From Psychrosphaera ytuae (GTDB lineage: Bacteria > Pseudomonadota > Gammaproteobacteria > Enterobacterales > Alteromonadaceae), in the NCBI RefSeq assembly GCF_017638545.1, contig NZ_CP072110.1, positions 3,224,001 through 3,288,000 on the forward strand: a stretch of DNA of 64,000 bases. The letters run 5' to 3'. The notes beneath the pieces are model-generated. The model worked only from the letters and a program-made list of their open reading frames with translations, searched no databases and was not told where the DNA came from. Below, one piece after another: positions 17,574-26,828 of this stretch. Position numbers and translations under genes: made by a program. Positions within the stretch are counted from its first letter, which is position 1. The number at the start of each line of letters is the position of its first letter.

Positions 17574-18683
17574 ATGAAATTAAACACACCAGAAGAAATT
17601 ATTGAAGATATTCGTCACGGTAAGATGGTCATTCTTATGGATGATGAAGATCGTGAAAATGAAGGTGATTTGATCATGGCGGCAGATATGCTTACGCCTG
17701 AGCACATTAATTTCATGGTTACGCATGCTCGTGGATTGGTTTGTTTACCTATGACGGAAGAGCGAGCTCGCTCATTAAACTTGGGTTTGATGGTTGATAA
17801 CAACAACGCCCAGTTTGCAACCAACTTTACCGTGTCTATTGAGGCGGCAGAAGGTGTTACAACAGGTATCAGCGCAGCAGATCGCGCGCGTACGATTCAA
17901 GCTGCAGTTGCGCCAAATGCTAAGCCTGCGGATATTGTTCAGCCTGGTCATATTTTTCCTCTAATCGCTAAGCAAGGTGGGGTACTAACCCGCGCTGGTC
18001 ATACAGAAGCGGCGGTTGATCTTGCTCGATTAGCAGGTCGCACCGATGCAGGTGTAATCGTAGAGATTTTGAATGAAGATGGCACAATGGCTCGTCGCCC
18101 AGACCTAGAAGTGTTTGCCGAAAAGCACGGACTAAAAATTGGCACCATTGCCGATTTAATTGAATACCGCAATCTTAATGAAACAACAGTCGAGCGCATT
18201 GCTAAGTGTAAAATCCCTACTAAATATGGCGAGTTTGACTTAGTTACGTTCAAAGACACGATTGATCAACAATTACATTTTGCGATGGTGAAAGGTGACA
18301 TTAAAGAGCAAGAAGCGCCTTTGGTTCGTGTTCATCTGCAAAATACGTTTAGTGACCTATTATTATCAGACCGCTCTGTAAGTCGCAGTTTTGCGATCGA
18401 TGATGCACTTGAAAAAATTGCCAATGAAGGCGGTGTGTTTGTGTTATTAGGTAAACAAGAATCAACTCATGATCTAGAGACTCTGGTTAAACGCTTTGAG
18501 GCAGAAGATACAGGCGATAACCTACCACCGGCTAAGTGGTCTGGTACGTCTCGTAACGTTGGGGTTGGCTCACAAATTTTAGCTCAATTAGGCGTTCACA
18601 AAATGCGTCTACTAAGCTCGCCTAAAAAGTACCACGCACTTTCTGGCTTTGGCTTAGAAGTTGTCGAGTACGTCAGCGAGTAA
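17574..18683 (+). CDS. ribB: 3,4-dihydroxy-2-butanone-4-phosphate synthase with degenerate GTP cyclohydrolase II-like domain
   Basis: The N-terminal half (about 1-205) is an intact DHBP synthase making the four-carbon unit of riboflavin from ribulose 5-phosphate: acidic loop DDEDRENEGD, THARGLVC and RAGHTEAAVDLARLAG are present. The C-terminal half aligns with GTP cyclohydrolase II (starting IPTKYGEFD) but lacks the three zinc cysteines of the GECLTGD...RCDCG motif; the corresponding stretch reads FSDLLLSDRSVSRSFAIDD. It is therefore unlikely to have RibA activity. Such hybrids (called RibBX in Shewanella) are known, with a separate functional ribA elsewhere. It is often auto-annotated ribBA. 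Confidence 0.93.
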   Translation: MKLNTPEEIIEDIRHGKMVILMDDEDRENEGDLIMAADMLTPEHINFMVTHARGLVCLPMTEERARSLNLGLMVDNNNAQFATNFTVSIEAAEGVTTGISAADRARTIQAAVAPNAKPADIVQPGHIFPLIAKQGGVLTRAGHTEAAVDLARLAGRTDAGVIVEILNEDGTMARRPDLEVFAEKHGLKIGTIADLIEYRNLNETTVERIAKCKIPTKYGEFDLVTFKDTIDQQLHFAMVKGDIKEQEAPLVRVHLQNTFSDLLLSDRSVSRSFAIDDALEKIANEGGVFVLLGKQESTHDLETLVKRFEAEDTGDNLPPAKWSGTSRNVGVGSQILAQLGVHKMRLLSSPKKYHALSGFGLEVVEYVSE

Positions 18684-18723
18684 TTGAAGATCGCGCGATC
18701 TGCTAACACCATTTCGAATGTTG

Positions 18724-18732
18724 TGGTATTAT
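18724..18732 (+). promoter_or_regulatory. Possible extended -10 promoter for ribH-nusB-thiL-pgpA
   Basis: TGGTATTAT (18724-18732) fits an extended -10 element 40 bases before ribH; no good -35 is visible. Upstream lies a perfect 14-bp palindrome at 18688-18701. This would allow the last four genes to be transcribed apart from the rib genes. Confidence 0.4.
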
Positions 18733-18771
18733 CGCGCACAATTTTTTAAAGAATAGAAATAAGGTTTACGA

Positions 18772-19236
18772 ATGAACGTCATCGAAGGCAATTTTCGTGC
18801 GACAGGAAAAAAATTCGCAATAGTTGTGTCTCGTTTTAATCACTTTGTTGTAGATAGCCTACTAGAAGGCGCGGTAGATGCGCTTGAGCGTCACGGTGAA
18901 GTTAACTCTGACGATATCACCATTGTTTATGTGCCAGGTGCGTATGAGCTGCCACTAGCAGCTAAGAAAATTGCAAAGCGTGGTGACGTTGACGCCATTA
19001 TTGCTATTGGCGCGGTAATCCGTGGTGGAACACCTCACTTTGACTTTGTTGCTGGTGAATGTAACAAGGGCCTTGCTGCGGTTTCTTTAGAGACAGATAT
19101 TCCAGTATCTTTTGGTGTTATTACAACCGACAGTATCGAACAAGCGATTGAGCGTTCTGGTACTAAAGCTGGCAACAAGGGCGGCGAAGCAGCACTTGGC
19201 GCACTAGAAATGGTTAACGTACTGGATCAGATTTAA
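18772..19236 (+). CDS. ribH: 6,7-dimethyl-8-ribityllumazine synthase
   Basis: Penultimate riboflavin step: condenses the RibB and RibD products. The 154-residue sequence has the family motifs SRFNHFVVDSLLEGA, VPGAYELPLAAK, IAIGAVIRGGTPHFDFVAGE and the catalytic His within it, then TKAGNKGGEAA. The length suits the icosahedral 60-mer type. It is preceded by an 88-bp gap holding a possible promoter and followed 9 bp later by nusB. Confidence 0.97.
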   Translation: MNVIEGNFRATGKKFAIVVSRFNHFVVDSLLEGAVDALERHGEVNSDDITIVYVPGAYELPLAAKKIAKRGDVDAIIAIGAVIRGGTPHFDFVAGECNKGLAAVSLETDIPVSFGVITTDSIEQAIERSGTKAGNKGGEAALGALEMVNVLDQI

Positions 19237-19245
19237 GGCTTAATC

Positions 19246-19665
19246 ATGAAACCTGCAGCGAGAAGAAAAGCACGTGGTTTAGCCGTGCAAGCCATTTACT
19301 CTTGGCAAATAAGTCAAAACCACGTTAGTGACATTGAACAGCAGTTCTTGTTGGACAATGATGTTAACAAGATTGACGTAGAGTTTTTCAAAGAAGCAAT
19401 CCGTGGTGTAGCAGCTCACTACAAAGAGTTAGATACAGCGTTAATGCCTTACACGGAACGCCCGTATGAAGAAGTGGATCAAATTGAAAAAGCCATCATG
19501 CGTTTATCAGCGTATGAATTAAAGTTTAGATTGGACGTCCCTTATAAAGTCGCAATCAACGAAGGCATTGAGTTAGCAAAAAAATTCGGTGCAGATGATA
19601 GCCACCGCTTTGTTAACGGTGTTCTAGATCGCGCATGTAAAGATCTTCGTATTCCACTTCAATAA
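19246..19665 (+). CDS. nusB: Transcription antitermination protein NusB
   Basis: All-helical RNA-binding protein that with NusE binds boxA in rRNA leaders for antitermination. The N-terminus PAARRKARGLAVQAIYSWQ and the C-terminal VPYKVAINEGIELAKKFG and RFVNGVLDR stretches are diagnostic. 139 residues, as in E. coli. Translationally close to ribH (9 bp) and thiL. Confidence 0.97.
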   Translation: MKPAARRKARGLAVQAIYSWQISQNHVSDIEQQFLLDNDVNKIDVEFFKEAIRGVAAHYKELDTALMPYTERPYEEVDQIEKAIMRLSAYELKFRLDVPYKVAINEGIELAKKFGADDSHRFVNGVLDRACKDLRIPLQ

Positions 19666-19692
19666 CCTAAGTAGTATTTCAAGGAATTGGTT

Positions 19693-20661
19693 ATGAAAGA
19701 GTTTGAGCTTATTCAAACTTATTTTAGTGGCCGTGGTCCGCAACGAAAGGATGTTGTGCTTGGCGTCGGAGACGACGCAGCATTGACAAAAATGCCGCAA
19801 GATATGCTGCTAGTCGTTGCGACTGACACCATGGTCGAAAACACTCACTTTTTTAAAGATGCCTGCCCAAGGTCTATTGGTCATCGATGTATGGCGGTAA
19901 ACCTCAGTGACTTTGCTGCAATGGGTGCAGAGCCTGCCTGGGCTTCTATTGCATTAACGCTACCTTCAGTTGATGAAGAGTGGGTCAAAGAATTTACTGA
20001 AGGCTTGTTTGAAATTGCTGAGTATTACAATGTTCAAATCATTGGCGGTGATACAACACAAGGTCCTCTCGCGGTTAGCGTTAGCTTGAAGGGCTTTGTC
20101 GCAGAAGGCAAAGCACTATTGCGAAGCGGTGCTAAAGCAGGTGACTGGTTATTTGTCACAGGTCAGTTAGGTGATTCAGCATTGGCCGTTGAGGCTAAAT
20201 TAGGCAAAGAATCAATTTCTGAAGACGCGCTAAAAAAGGTTCAGCAACGCTTTGACTATCCAGCAGCCAGAATTGCCGCCGGTCATGTACTACGTCATGC
20301 GGCGACGTCGGCGCTGGATGTGAGTGACGGACTTGTACAGGATTTGGGGCACATTTTAAAAGCCTCTGGCGTTTCTGCAGAAATCGACGTAGACAAAGTC
20401 CCTGTATCACCGGTTGTCGTCGAAGCAGTCGGTGAAGAGCGTGCACTAGAGCTTGCACTGATGGGCGGTGAAGACTATGAATTACTCTTTACTGTACCTG
20501 AGGAGCAAAAGGGGTATCTAGAGCTCAACGCAACAGCGATGGGCATTAACTACACCTGTATTGGCCAAATCAAAGGTGGCGACTCAGGCGTTTCGTTACG
20601 TCGCAAGGGCAAACCTTATGTTCTGTCCAATAACAAAGGCTTCCAGCACTTTTCGGAATAA
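19693..20661 (+). CDS. thiL: Thiamine-monophosphate kinase
   Basis: Phosphorylates thiamine monophosphate to the active cofactor thiamine pyrophosphate. Family motifs: VGDDAAL with Asp residues for metal, DTMVENTHF, AVNLSDFAAMGAEP, IIGGDTTQGP and LDVSDGLVQDL. I choose the ATG at 19693, seven bases after AAGGA, over a TTG two codons upstream. 322 residues, the usual size. Two bases separate it from pgpA. Confidence 0.96.
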   Translation: MKEFELIQTYFSGRGPQRKDVVLGVGDDAALTKMPQDMLLVVATDTMVENTHFFKDACPRSIGHRCMAVNLSDFAAMGAEPAWASIALTLPSVDEEWVKEFTEGLFEIAEYYNVQIIGGDTTQGPLAVSVSLKGFVAEGKALLRSGAKAGDWLFVTGQLGDSALAVEAKLGKESISEDALKKVQQRFDYPAARIAAGHVLRHAATSALDVSDGLVQDLGHILKASGVSAEIDVDKVPVSPVVVEAVGEERALELALMGGEDYELLFTVPEEQKGYLELNATAMGINYTCIGQIKGGDSGVSLRRKGKPYVLSNNKGFQHFSE

Positions 20662-20663
20662 TT

Positions 20664-21155
20664 ATGTCGAACCAACAAGCTGTTCCTGTCAGTCGATTTA
20701 ACTTATGTGATCCCGTTCACTTGTTAGCTACCGGATTCGGTAGTGGTCTTGCACCCGTTGCACCGGGAACGTTCGGTACGGTAGCCGCTATTCCACTGTA
20801 TTTAGCTTTTGTCTTTAGCCCACTGTACGTTTTTATCGTCTTCACTTTATTAACGTGTATTGTAGGGCCTTACATTTGTGGTAAGGCAGCATCGGACATA
20901 GGCGTTCACGATCACAAAGCGATTGTTTGGGACGAATTTGCTGGTATGTTTATTACCCTGTGCTTTGTTCCATTTAGTTGGACGGCAGTTGGACTTGGTT
21001 TTGTTCTGTTTCGCTTTTTTGACATTATTAAGCCTTGGCCTATTAGCTATTTAGACAAGCACGTCCACGGTGGGCTAGGGATCATGGTAGACGATATTGC
21101 TGCGGGTTTAGCAGCAGGTGTTTGCTTATGGGCGATAATGCCGTTTTTAAGCTAA
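20664..21155 (+). CDS. pgpA: Phosphatidylglycerophosphatase A
   Basis: Membrane phosphatase that forms phosphatidylglycerol from its phosphate. Contains the conserved LATGFGSGLAPVAPGTFGTV and the acidic VWDEFAGM motif, with about four membrane helices in 163 residues. End of the nrdR operon; its last nine bases overlap the convergent CheW-like gene. pssA, another phospholipid gene, is 0.85 kb away on the opposite strand. Confidence 0.95.
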   Translation: MSNQQAVPVSRFNLCDPVHLLATGFGSGLAPVAPGTFGTVAAIPLYLAFVFSPLYVFIVFTLLTCIVGPYICGKAASDIGVHDHKAIVWDEFAGMFITLCFVPFSWTAVGLGFVLFRFFDIIKPWPISYLDKHVHGGLGIMVDDIAAGLAAGVCLWAIMPFLS

Positions 21156-21923
21156 GGCAGCCTGCTGTTCTTGGCTAAAGAGCCGCTTGGTTTCAATGAT
21201 CAAGCTGTGTTTTTTGTCGAGCTGAATTAACCCTTTCATCATTCTGCTGGTTTCCGGGTCAAGTTCGAATCCAGTCGCCGTGACGGCATCTAGAGATTTT
21301 ATATCTTCCTCTTCGACGTGAATGCTATCTTTTACTTTATCAACTAAAAGACCTATGTGAGGTTCACGACCGTCAATAGTCGTGAAGACTATGATGGGTT
21401 TGTAACCTATTTCAACTTGCTCAATGGCAGAATCGAACAGTCGCTCTAACCGGCTAGCAGCTGTTGCTTTTTTGGATGGCCATTTTGCATCATCAAGTTC
21501 GCTGAATTCTTCATAGGTAGCAGTTAAAGTCTCTTTGACGCGCAAAAGTAAGGTGCTTAAGTCTTCATCGTCACACTCAAATTCATTCAGCCATTTACTA
21601 AACTCTATATGCTGGTGCTCCTGCGTTGCGTCCTTTCCTTGTAATTCAGAACTAAGTGAACTCAGCCATATCTTACTTTGTTGTTTTAGGTTTTTTAATT
21701 GTTTGATGACTTCTTTATTTTGACTATTAGTGGAGTGGCGGTTGAGGATTAATCCTAGGTCAAAAATAGGTACGGGGGTTCCCATAAACTCCCGAACACC
21801 AATAAAGTTCGGGTTGTTGTTAGGAACCTCAGTTAGGTCGTTGTTGTATTGCTCTGTTAATAATATATCTAAAATAGGCAACGAAATTGTTTTTGCACCT
21901 ACTTGAAAATTAACTAAATCCAT
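21147..21923 (-). CDS. CheW-like chemotaxis coupling protein with a central insertion
   Basis: The N-terminal part (LVNFQVGAKTISLPILDI...GVREFMGTPVPIFDLGLIL) and the C-terminal part (KPIIVFTTIDGREPHIGLLVDKVKDSI...) together make a CheW fold, which links chemoreceptors to CheA-type kinases. Between them is an extra helical block of about 110 residues that includes HIEFSKWLNEF. That stretch recalls the HxxCxxGKWL core of CZB zinc-binding domains, though the Cys is absent. I choose the ATG at 21923; a TTG three codons upstream would leave no room after the GAGGG Shine-Dalgarno. No che genes are nearby. The CheW call is fairly sure; the insertion is a guess. Confidence 0.8.
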   Translation of the reverse strand: MDLVNFQVGAKTISLPILDILLTEQYNNDLTEVPNNNPNFIGVREFMGTPVPIFDLGLILNRHSTNSQNKEVIKQLKNLKQQSKIWLSSLSSELQGKDATQEHQHIEFSKWLNEFECDDEDLSTLLLRVKETLTATYEEFSELDDAKWPSKKATAASRLERLFDSAIEQVEIGYKPIIVFTTIDGREPHIGLLVDKVKDSIHVEEEDIKSLDAVTATGFELDPETSRMMKGLIQLDKKHSLIIETKRLFSQEQQAALA

Positions 21924-21998
21924 TAAAGACAACCCTCTTTTGCAACGATACTTTAGAGTTTAGTCGAGCATTAGAATTCAACAAGGAAGAGTGACTAG

Positions 21999-22790
21999 CT
22001 AATCTTTTGGTTTTGTATCGTCTGTATCATCAAAATCAGCGTCTTTGTTATTGTCGATTATGTTTTCAAGCTTCATTGTTTTAAACCCAAGTACAGGGCC
22101 ACTTAAGCCATAGATCGCAAATACAATAAACAGCACTTCTGCGGGGCGAGCTGCAACAAGGACAAAAGCCAATACTAGTAGTAATAGACTTAAGAACGTA
22201 TTTGTGTTTTTCCAATCAATCTGTTTAAACGCACTGTATCTAAAGTTACTGACCATGAATAAACCCATCAAAACAGTTATTACAGATAAAGCGTAATTAA
22301 TCATCCCGCCTGACAAATCGAACTCTACAAGTACCCAAATTCCACTGGCGATAATGGCAGCCGCTGCAGGTGAGGCAAGACCTTGGAAGTAATTTTTGGG
22401 ACCATCACCAGTTTGTGTATTGAATCGAGCAAGGCGAAGTGCTGCACATGCGACGTAAATAAACGCAGATAGCCATCCTAATTTACCCAACTCTTGTAAC
22501 CCATAGTTGTACGCTAGTAGAGCCGGTGCAATACCAAAAGAGACGATGTCAGCCATACTGTCATATTCAGCTCCGAATGCACTCTGAGTATTGGTCAAAC
22601 GGGCCACTCGGCCGTCAAGGCCATCAAAAATCATTGCGATGAAAATGGCAATCGCGGCAGCTTCGAACTTGCCATTGGTCGCTGCTATGATGGCGTAAAA
22701 CCCCGAAAAAAGTCCCGCTGTTGTTAATAAGTTAGGTAATAAATAAAACTTTTCTTGTTGCTTTTTCGGCAACGAATTTTCATCAGACAT
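21999..22790 (-). CDS. pssA: CDP-diacylglycerol-serine O-phosphatidyltransferase
   Basis: Integral membrane enzyme that makes phosphatidylserine, the precursor of phosphatidylethanolamine. The CDP-alcohol phosphatidyltransferase signature is complete: DGRVAR, eight residues, then G...D...D in TNTQSAFGAEYDSMAD. About seven hydrophobic helices. This is the membrane-bound type found in Bacillus and many marine gammaproteobacteria, not the peripheral phospholipase-D-like E. coli PssA. The C-terminus is acidic (DDTDDTKPKD). Divergent from the DUF4124 gene. Confidence 0.93.
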   Translation of the reverse strand: MSDENSLPKKQQEKFYLLPNLLTTAGLFSGFYAIIAATNGKFEAAAIAIFIAMIFDGLDGRVARLTNTQSAFGAEYDSMADIVSFGIAPALLAYNYGLQELGKLGWLSAFIYVACAALRLARFNTQTGDGPKNYFQGLASPAAAAIIASGIWVLVEFDLSGGMINYALSVITVLMGLFMVSNFRYSAFKQIDWKNTNTFLSLLLLVLAFVLVAARPAEVLFIVFAIYGLSGPVLGFKTMKLENIIDNNKDADFDDTDDTKPKD

Positions 22791-22872
22791 AAAATTTTCT
22801 TTTATTTTCTAGCCAAATAAGGATATAAAAGGACAATAACACAAAAAAATAGCGATACAAAAAGGCAACCGG

Positions 22873-23328
22873 ATGAGGGTTCTCACTACTTTTACATTGA
22901 TTTGTTTGATGGCTTCAAGCGCTGCATTGGCGAAGGTCGAAAAAATCAAAGTATATAGATGGATAGATGAAAAGGGAGTGGTCACTTTTAGTGAATATCG
23001 CCCTAAAAACATGGATTATGTTGAACTAGAAGTAGAAGGTGACCGAGTCCGAACAACAACCCACAAGCAAGGCGATGAAGCTGGACAGTCCGAAAATTTG
23101 GGTATCAATGTTAACGGAGTTGGCAACAACCCTATCCAAGAATTAAACAGCCAAGCGACTCAATATTGCCAAAAAGCCCAACATAATTTAAAGGTTTTAG
23201 ACTCATTTAAAAATGTACGAGTTTTAGATGACAATGGGAATCCAAAAGTATTGACCAAGGAAGACGTGGCCCAACAAAAAACCTTAGCCAACAGACAAAT
23301 TGAGCTCTTTTGTAAAAAACCTGAGTAA
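22873..23328 (+). CDS. Periplasmic DUF4124-domain protein
   Basis: 151 residues with a clear signal peptide (MRVLTTFTLICLMASSAALA) followed by the DUF4124 core: a basic/aromatic VYRWIDEKGVVTFSEYRP. The family has this W-x-D-x-x-G pattern in many gammaproteobacterial exported proteins, with no established function. Two Cys occur in the C-terminal part (QYCQKA and LFCKKPE) and could form a disulfide in the periplasm. No functional clue from the neighbours pssA and the kinase. Confidence 0.85.
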   Translation: MRVLTTFTLICLMASSAALAKVEKIKVYRWIDEKGVVTFSEYRPKNMDYVELEVEGDRVRTTTHKQGDEAGQSENLGINVNGVGNNPIQELNSQATQYCQKAQHNLKVLDSFKNVRVLDDNGNPKVLTKEDVAQQKTLANRQIELFCKKPE

Positions 23329-23463
23329 AAACATTTTTCTCTTACTCAGGTAACTATAAGCTGAATTCGCCCAATGACGGGCTTGCCACGGCATTTGTTG
23401 TTGTGGTCAGTATCCAAGCTCGATAAGATCGTGCTTTGTAATTCAAGGAAGTTTTGTAAAGCG

Positions 23464-26400
23464 ATGATAGACTATGTAGTTTCTCTGTTTTCTATTCCCT
23501 CAGACAGTATTCTCATTCAAGGCTTCTATAGCATAAGCATGATCACAATATCTGTGTTCATTGCAATATTTTCCTCTTTTATGGGCCTCCAAGTTGCGGT
23601 TCAGGCGGCAGATGTACTAAGTACTAACCGTCGTAAACTCATGTTACTAGTGGGTAGCATTGCCCTTGGTGGCGGCATATGGAGTATGCACTTTATTGGT
23701 ATGTTGGCCTTTGAGTTGTGTACTCAAGTCGATTACGGGTGGGTACTTACTTCTGCGTCTCTCATTCCCGGAATTGCAGCTTCTTGGGTCGCATTAAACC
23801 ACATCGTCACTAAACCCAAAGGTGCTATTCCATTAGTCACTGCAGGTGTTTTAGTTGGTGCTGGTATAGGCACAATGCATTATAGCGGTATGGCAGCGAT
23901 GGAGATGGCTCCATTATTGCGTTATGACTTAGCGATATTTGCCTTATCTATTATAGTCGCGGTGAGCTTAGCAATATTATCCTTATGGATTCGATTTGGC
24001 CTGACAAAAGCCTTTTCGCGTAGCTTTTCTGAACTCCAATTAAATATGGCGTCAGCTTTGGTTATGGGCTGTGCCATTGCTGGTATGCATTACACGGGAA
24101 TGGCGGCCGCGAGATTTGTAAGACCTCCTGGTTTTGAATTCAGTGATCAACCTCCTGAAACATCTATGTACCTTGCCTTTGGCGTCACCGTAATTACTCT
24201 TGTTATCATCAGTTTGGTGCTGGGTTTAAATCTAATTTTGAGATACAGAGATATCTCCAATAGAGCAATTGCTAGTGAACAGCGACTCAGTGCAACGATG
24301 GAAACCGCGATTGATTCTATTATTGTTATCGATAAAAACGGTGCAATAACAAGCGCCAACAAAGCAACAGAAAAACTGCTTGGTTGGTCTATTGAGGACT
24401 TGGTCAATCAAAATGTAAACGTGTTAATCCCTGAGCACTTGAGGTCTGATCAAAAAGGTCTTTTACAGCGCTATTTACAGGGCGATGACACTAGTTTAGT
24501 AGGACGAAGTCAAGAAGTACAAGCGGTACATAAGGACGGAAGTTTAGTTGAGATCCGGTTGGCATTGGGTCACGTTAGCCACAGTGATTCTGACTTTTTT
24601 GTTGCATTTATGTCAGATATTCGCGATCGCCTCAAGATGGAAAAAGCATTGCGTGACAACGAGGCAAGACTTCGCTCACTCGTCACTAATATTCCTGGTG
24701 TTGTTTATCGATGTAAAGACGACAATGACTGGGGAATGATGTTTGTTAATGACGCAGTTGAAAAGATCACGGGTTATTCTAAAGAGGACTTTTTATTACC
24801 TAATCACAAAATTAGTTTTGCCGATATTATTCACCAAGACGATTTAGCCAGGGTTATTCTAGAGTCGGGTAAAAATGACGTATTTAATGTCGAGTACAGA
24901 ATTAAACGAAAAGACGGCGAAATCAGGTGGATGCTCGAGTTTGGTACCAGAATAATTGACCCAGTTAGCAAAGAGGTTTGGCTAGACGGTTTTATTATGG
25001 ATATTACTGAGCGTCACCAGATGGTCAATGAATTAACAATTGCTAAGGATAAAGCAGAGCAAGCGGCCGCAAGTAGAGCAACATTTTTAGCCAATATGTC
25101 CCACGAGATCCGCACACCAATGAATGCCATTATTGGTTTTAGTGAGATTCTATTAGAAGAGCAGTTAAAACCAGATCAAAGGCGCCACTTGAGTACAATT
25201 AATAACTCTGCTAAGTCTCTTTTGCACCTTCTTAATGATGTGCTCGACAGTGCTAAGTTAGATAAGGGCAAACTTGAGCTGGAAAAGCGTAGCTTTTCAT
25301 TGATTGAGGAAATCGATGCTGTCATTTCGACACTTTGGATACAAGCTAAAAACAAAGGACTGAAACTAGAAACAAAAATCGACTCGGCGATTTTACCATT
25401 TTATAAAGGCGCACCAGAGAGAATCAGGCAGGTATTAACGAACATAGTCAATAATGCGATAAAGTTTACTCAAGAAGGAGAGGTAGTTGTTTCTGTAAAG
25501 CCAGTGACAAATGAACACATCGAGTTTGTCGTAAAGGACACTGGTATTGGCATGAGCGAAGACCAACTGAGTCGCATATTTGAAGCCTTCACTCAAGCCG
25601 ACGAATCTATGAGCCGACGTTTTGGTGGAACGGGACTCGGAACCACTATAAGTAAACAGCTTGTTGAGTTGATGGGTGGCTCTATCTCTGCGACGAGTAC
25701 AAAGGGAGAGGGCAGCGAATTTAAGTTCACTTTACCATTAGAACCAGCAACGTCAGTAAAAAAACAGGTACAGCACAAAATTAAACTTCCCAAATTTAAG
25801 ATTTTGGTCGTTGATGACATATCTCAAAACGTCGAACTTTTAGAGGAGTTGTTAACTCGATTGGGGCACGACGTCATAATCGCAAGAGATGGTCAACAAG
25901 CTTTGATCAGGATGGAAACGTGTGATGATATCGACGTCGTATTAATGGATGTGCAAATGCCGGTGATGGATGGTTTGACAGCAGCGACTCAGAGGCGAGC
26001 GTTTGAGCGGGCCAATCAGTTAAAGCGAACTCCTATTATTGCGCTGACGGCCAGTGTACTAGAAGACGATAGACTAGCAGCACAAAAAGCTGGGATGGAA
26101 GGATTTGCCAATAAACCGATCGAAATCCAATCCCTGTTGAGAGAAATTGCCAAAGTCACAGGCATTGAAACGGCGTCTGGACACGTCGAGCAAGGCTTTA
26201 GTAAAAAACAACTAGAGAATACCAAAGTGTATACAGATCTAGGCATAGACACTCATGCCGCCTTATCTCTTTGGGGAAGCTTTGATAAATACGAAAAACA
26301 ACTTAGTCGATTTTTAGATCAACACAGCAAGGATTTCGAATACCTGTATGCGTTAGTCGAGCAACAAAATATAGAGGCTGTCAGCACTGAGCTACACAAG

Positions 26401-26826
26401 CTTAAAGGGTTAACAGCGAATTTGTCCTTGACCAGAATGGCGGCGCTGTTGGCAGAGTTAGAACATCAAATCGAATTGCGGCAATCGTTGCAAAACAGCC
26501 AACAGCTGACAAATCAAATAGCCACAAACGTAGTACAACTGCATCAGTACTTTTCGAATCAAAAGAGTGCCTCTGATAACTTAATAAAACCAGTTTCTGA
26601 CTTTGATCAAGACGCACTCGCTTCGATACTAAAAGAGATTCAGATAGCCGTACAAGCCAATGAATTTGACGAACATAATTTAACTAAGCTTGAGTCACTT
26701 GGGTTGGGGCCTTATCAAGACGAAATTAACCAAGTGACAATCGCAATCGATGACTTTGAGTTTGAACAAGCGAACACATTGATCGAAAGGATTTTAACCA
26801 GCTTACAGACGATGAAGGGCGAGTAA
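23464..26826 (+). CDS. MHYT-PAS-PAS hybrid histidine kinase with receiver and HPt domains
   Basis: Inner-membrane sensor of 1120 residues. In order: an MHYT domain of about seven helices with three MHxxG motifs (75-79, 138-142, 208-212), proposed to bind copper and sense O2, CO or NO; two PAS domains (about 270-390 and 400-520); HisKA with His547 in FLANMSHEIRTP; an ATPase with NNAIKFT, DTGIGM and GGTGLG; a receiver with Asp829 in VVLMDVQMP; and a C-terminal HPt with His978 in HKLKG. This is a full phosphorelay. I chose the Met at 23464 because MHYT proteins start just before the first helix; an upstream in-frame ATG at 23374 has no Shine-Dalgarno. It is 2 bp from the HD-GYP regulator, its likely target. 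Confidence 0.93.
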   Translation: MIDYVVSLFSIPSDSILIQGFYSISMITISVFIAIFSSFMGLQVAVQAADVLSTNRRKLMLLVGSIALGGGIWSMHFIGMLAFELCTQVDYGWVLTSASLIPGIAASWVALNHIVTKPKGAIPLVTAGVLVGAGIGTMHYSGMAAMEMAPLLRYDLAIFALSIIVAVSLAILSLWIRFGLTKAFSRSFSELQLNMASALVMGCAIAGMHYTGMAAARFVRPPGFEFSDQPPETSMYLAFGVTVITLVIISLVLGLNLILRYRDISNRAIASEQRLSATMETAIDSIIVIDKNGAITSANKATEKLLGWSIEDLVNQNVNVLIPEHLRSDQKGLLQRYLQGDDTSLVGRSQEVQAVHKDGSLVEIRLALGHVSHSDSDFFVAFMSDIRDRLKMEKALRDNEARLRSLVTNIPGVVYRCKDDNDWGMMFVNDAVEKITGYSKEDFLLPNHKISFADIIHQDDLARVILESGKNDVFNVEYRIKRKDGEIRWMLEFGTRIIDPVSKEVWLDGFIMDITERHQMVNELTIAKDKAEQAAASRATFLANMSHEIRTPMNAIIGFSEILLEEQLKPDQRRHLSTINNSAKSLLHLLNDVLDSAKLDKGKLELEKRSFSLIEEIDAVISTLWIQAKNKGLKLETKIDSAILPFYKGAPERIRQVLTNIVNNAIKFTQEGEVVVSVKPVTNEHIEFVVKDTGIGMSEDQLSRIFEAFTQADESMSRRFGGTGLGTTISKQLVELMGGSISATSTKGEGSEFKFTLPLEPATSVKKQVQHKIKLPKFKILVVDDISQNVELLEELLTRLGHDVIIARDGQQALIRMETCDDIDVVLMDVQMPVMDGLTAATQRRAFERANQLKRTPIIALTASVLEDDRLAAQKAGMEGFANKPIEIQSLLREIAKVTGIETASGHVEQGFSKKQLENTKVYTDLGIDTHAALSLWGSFDKYEKQLSRFLDQHSKDFEYLYALVEQQNIEAVSTELHKLKGLTANLSLTRMAALLAELEHQIELRQSLQNSQQLTNQIATNVVQLHQYFSNQKSASDNLIKPVSDFDQDALASILKEIQIAVQANEFDEHNLTKLESLGLGPYQDEINQVTIAIDDFEFEQANTLIERILTSLQTMKGE

Positions 26827-26828
26827 AA

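Noticed and set aside
23321..23350. Inverted repeat CTGAGTAA...TTACTCAG at the end of the DUF4124 gene
   Set aside because: The stem is good but no T-run follows; not called as a terminator.
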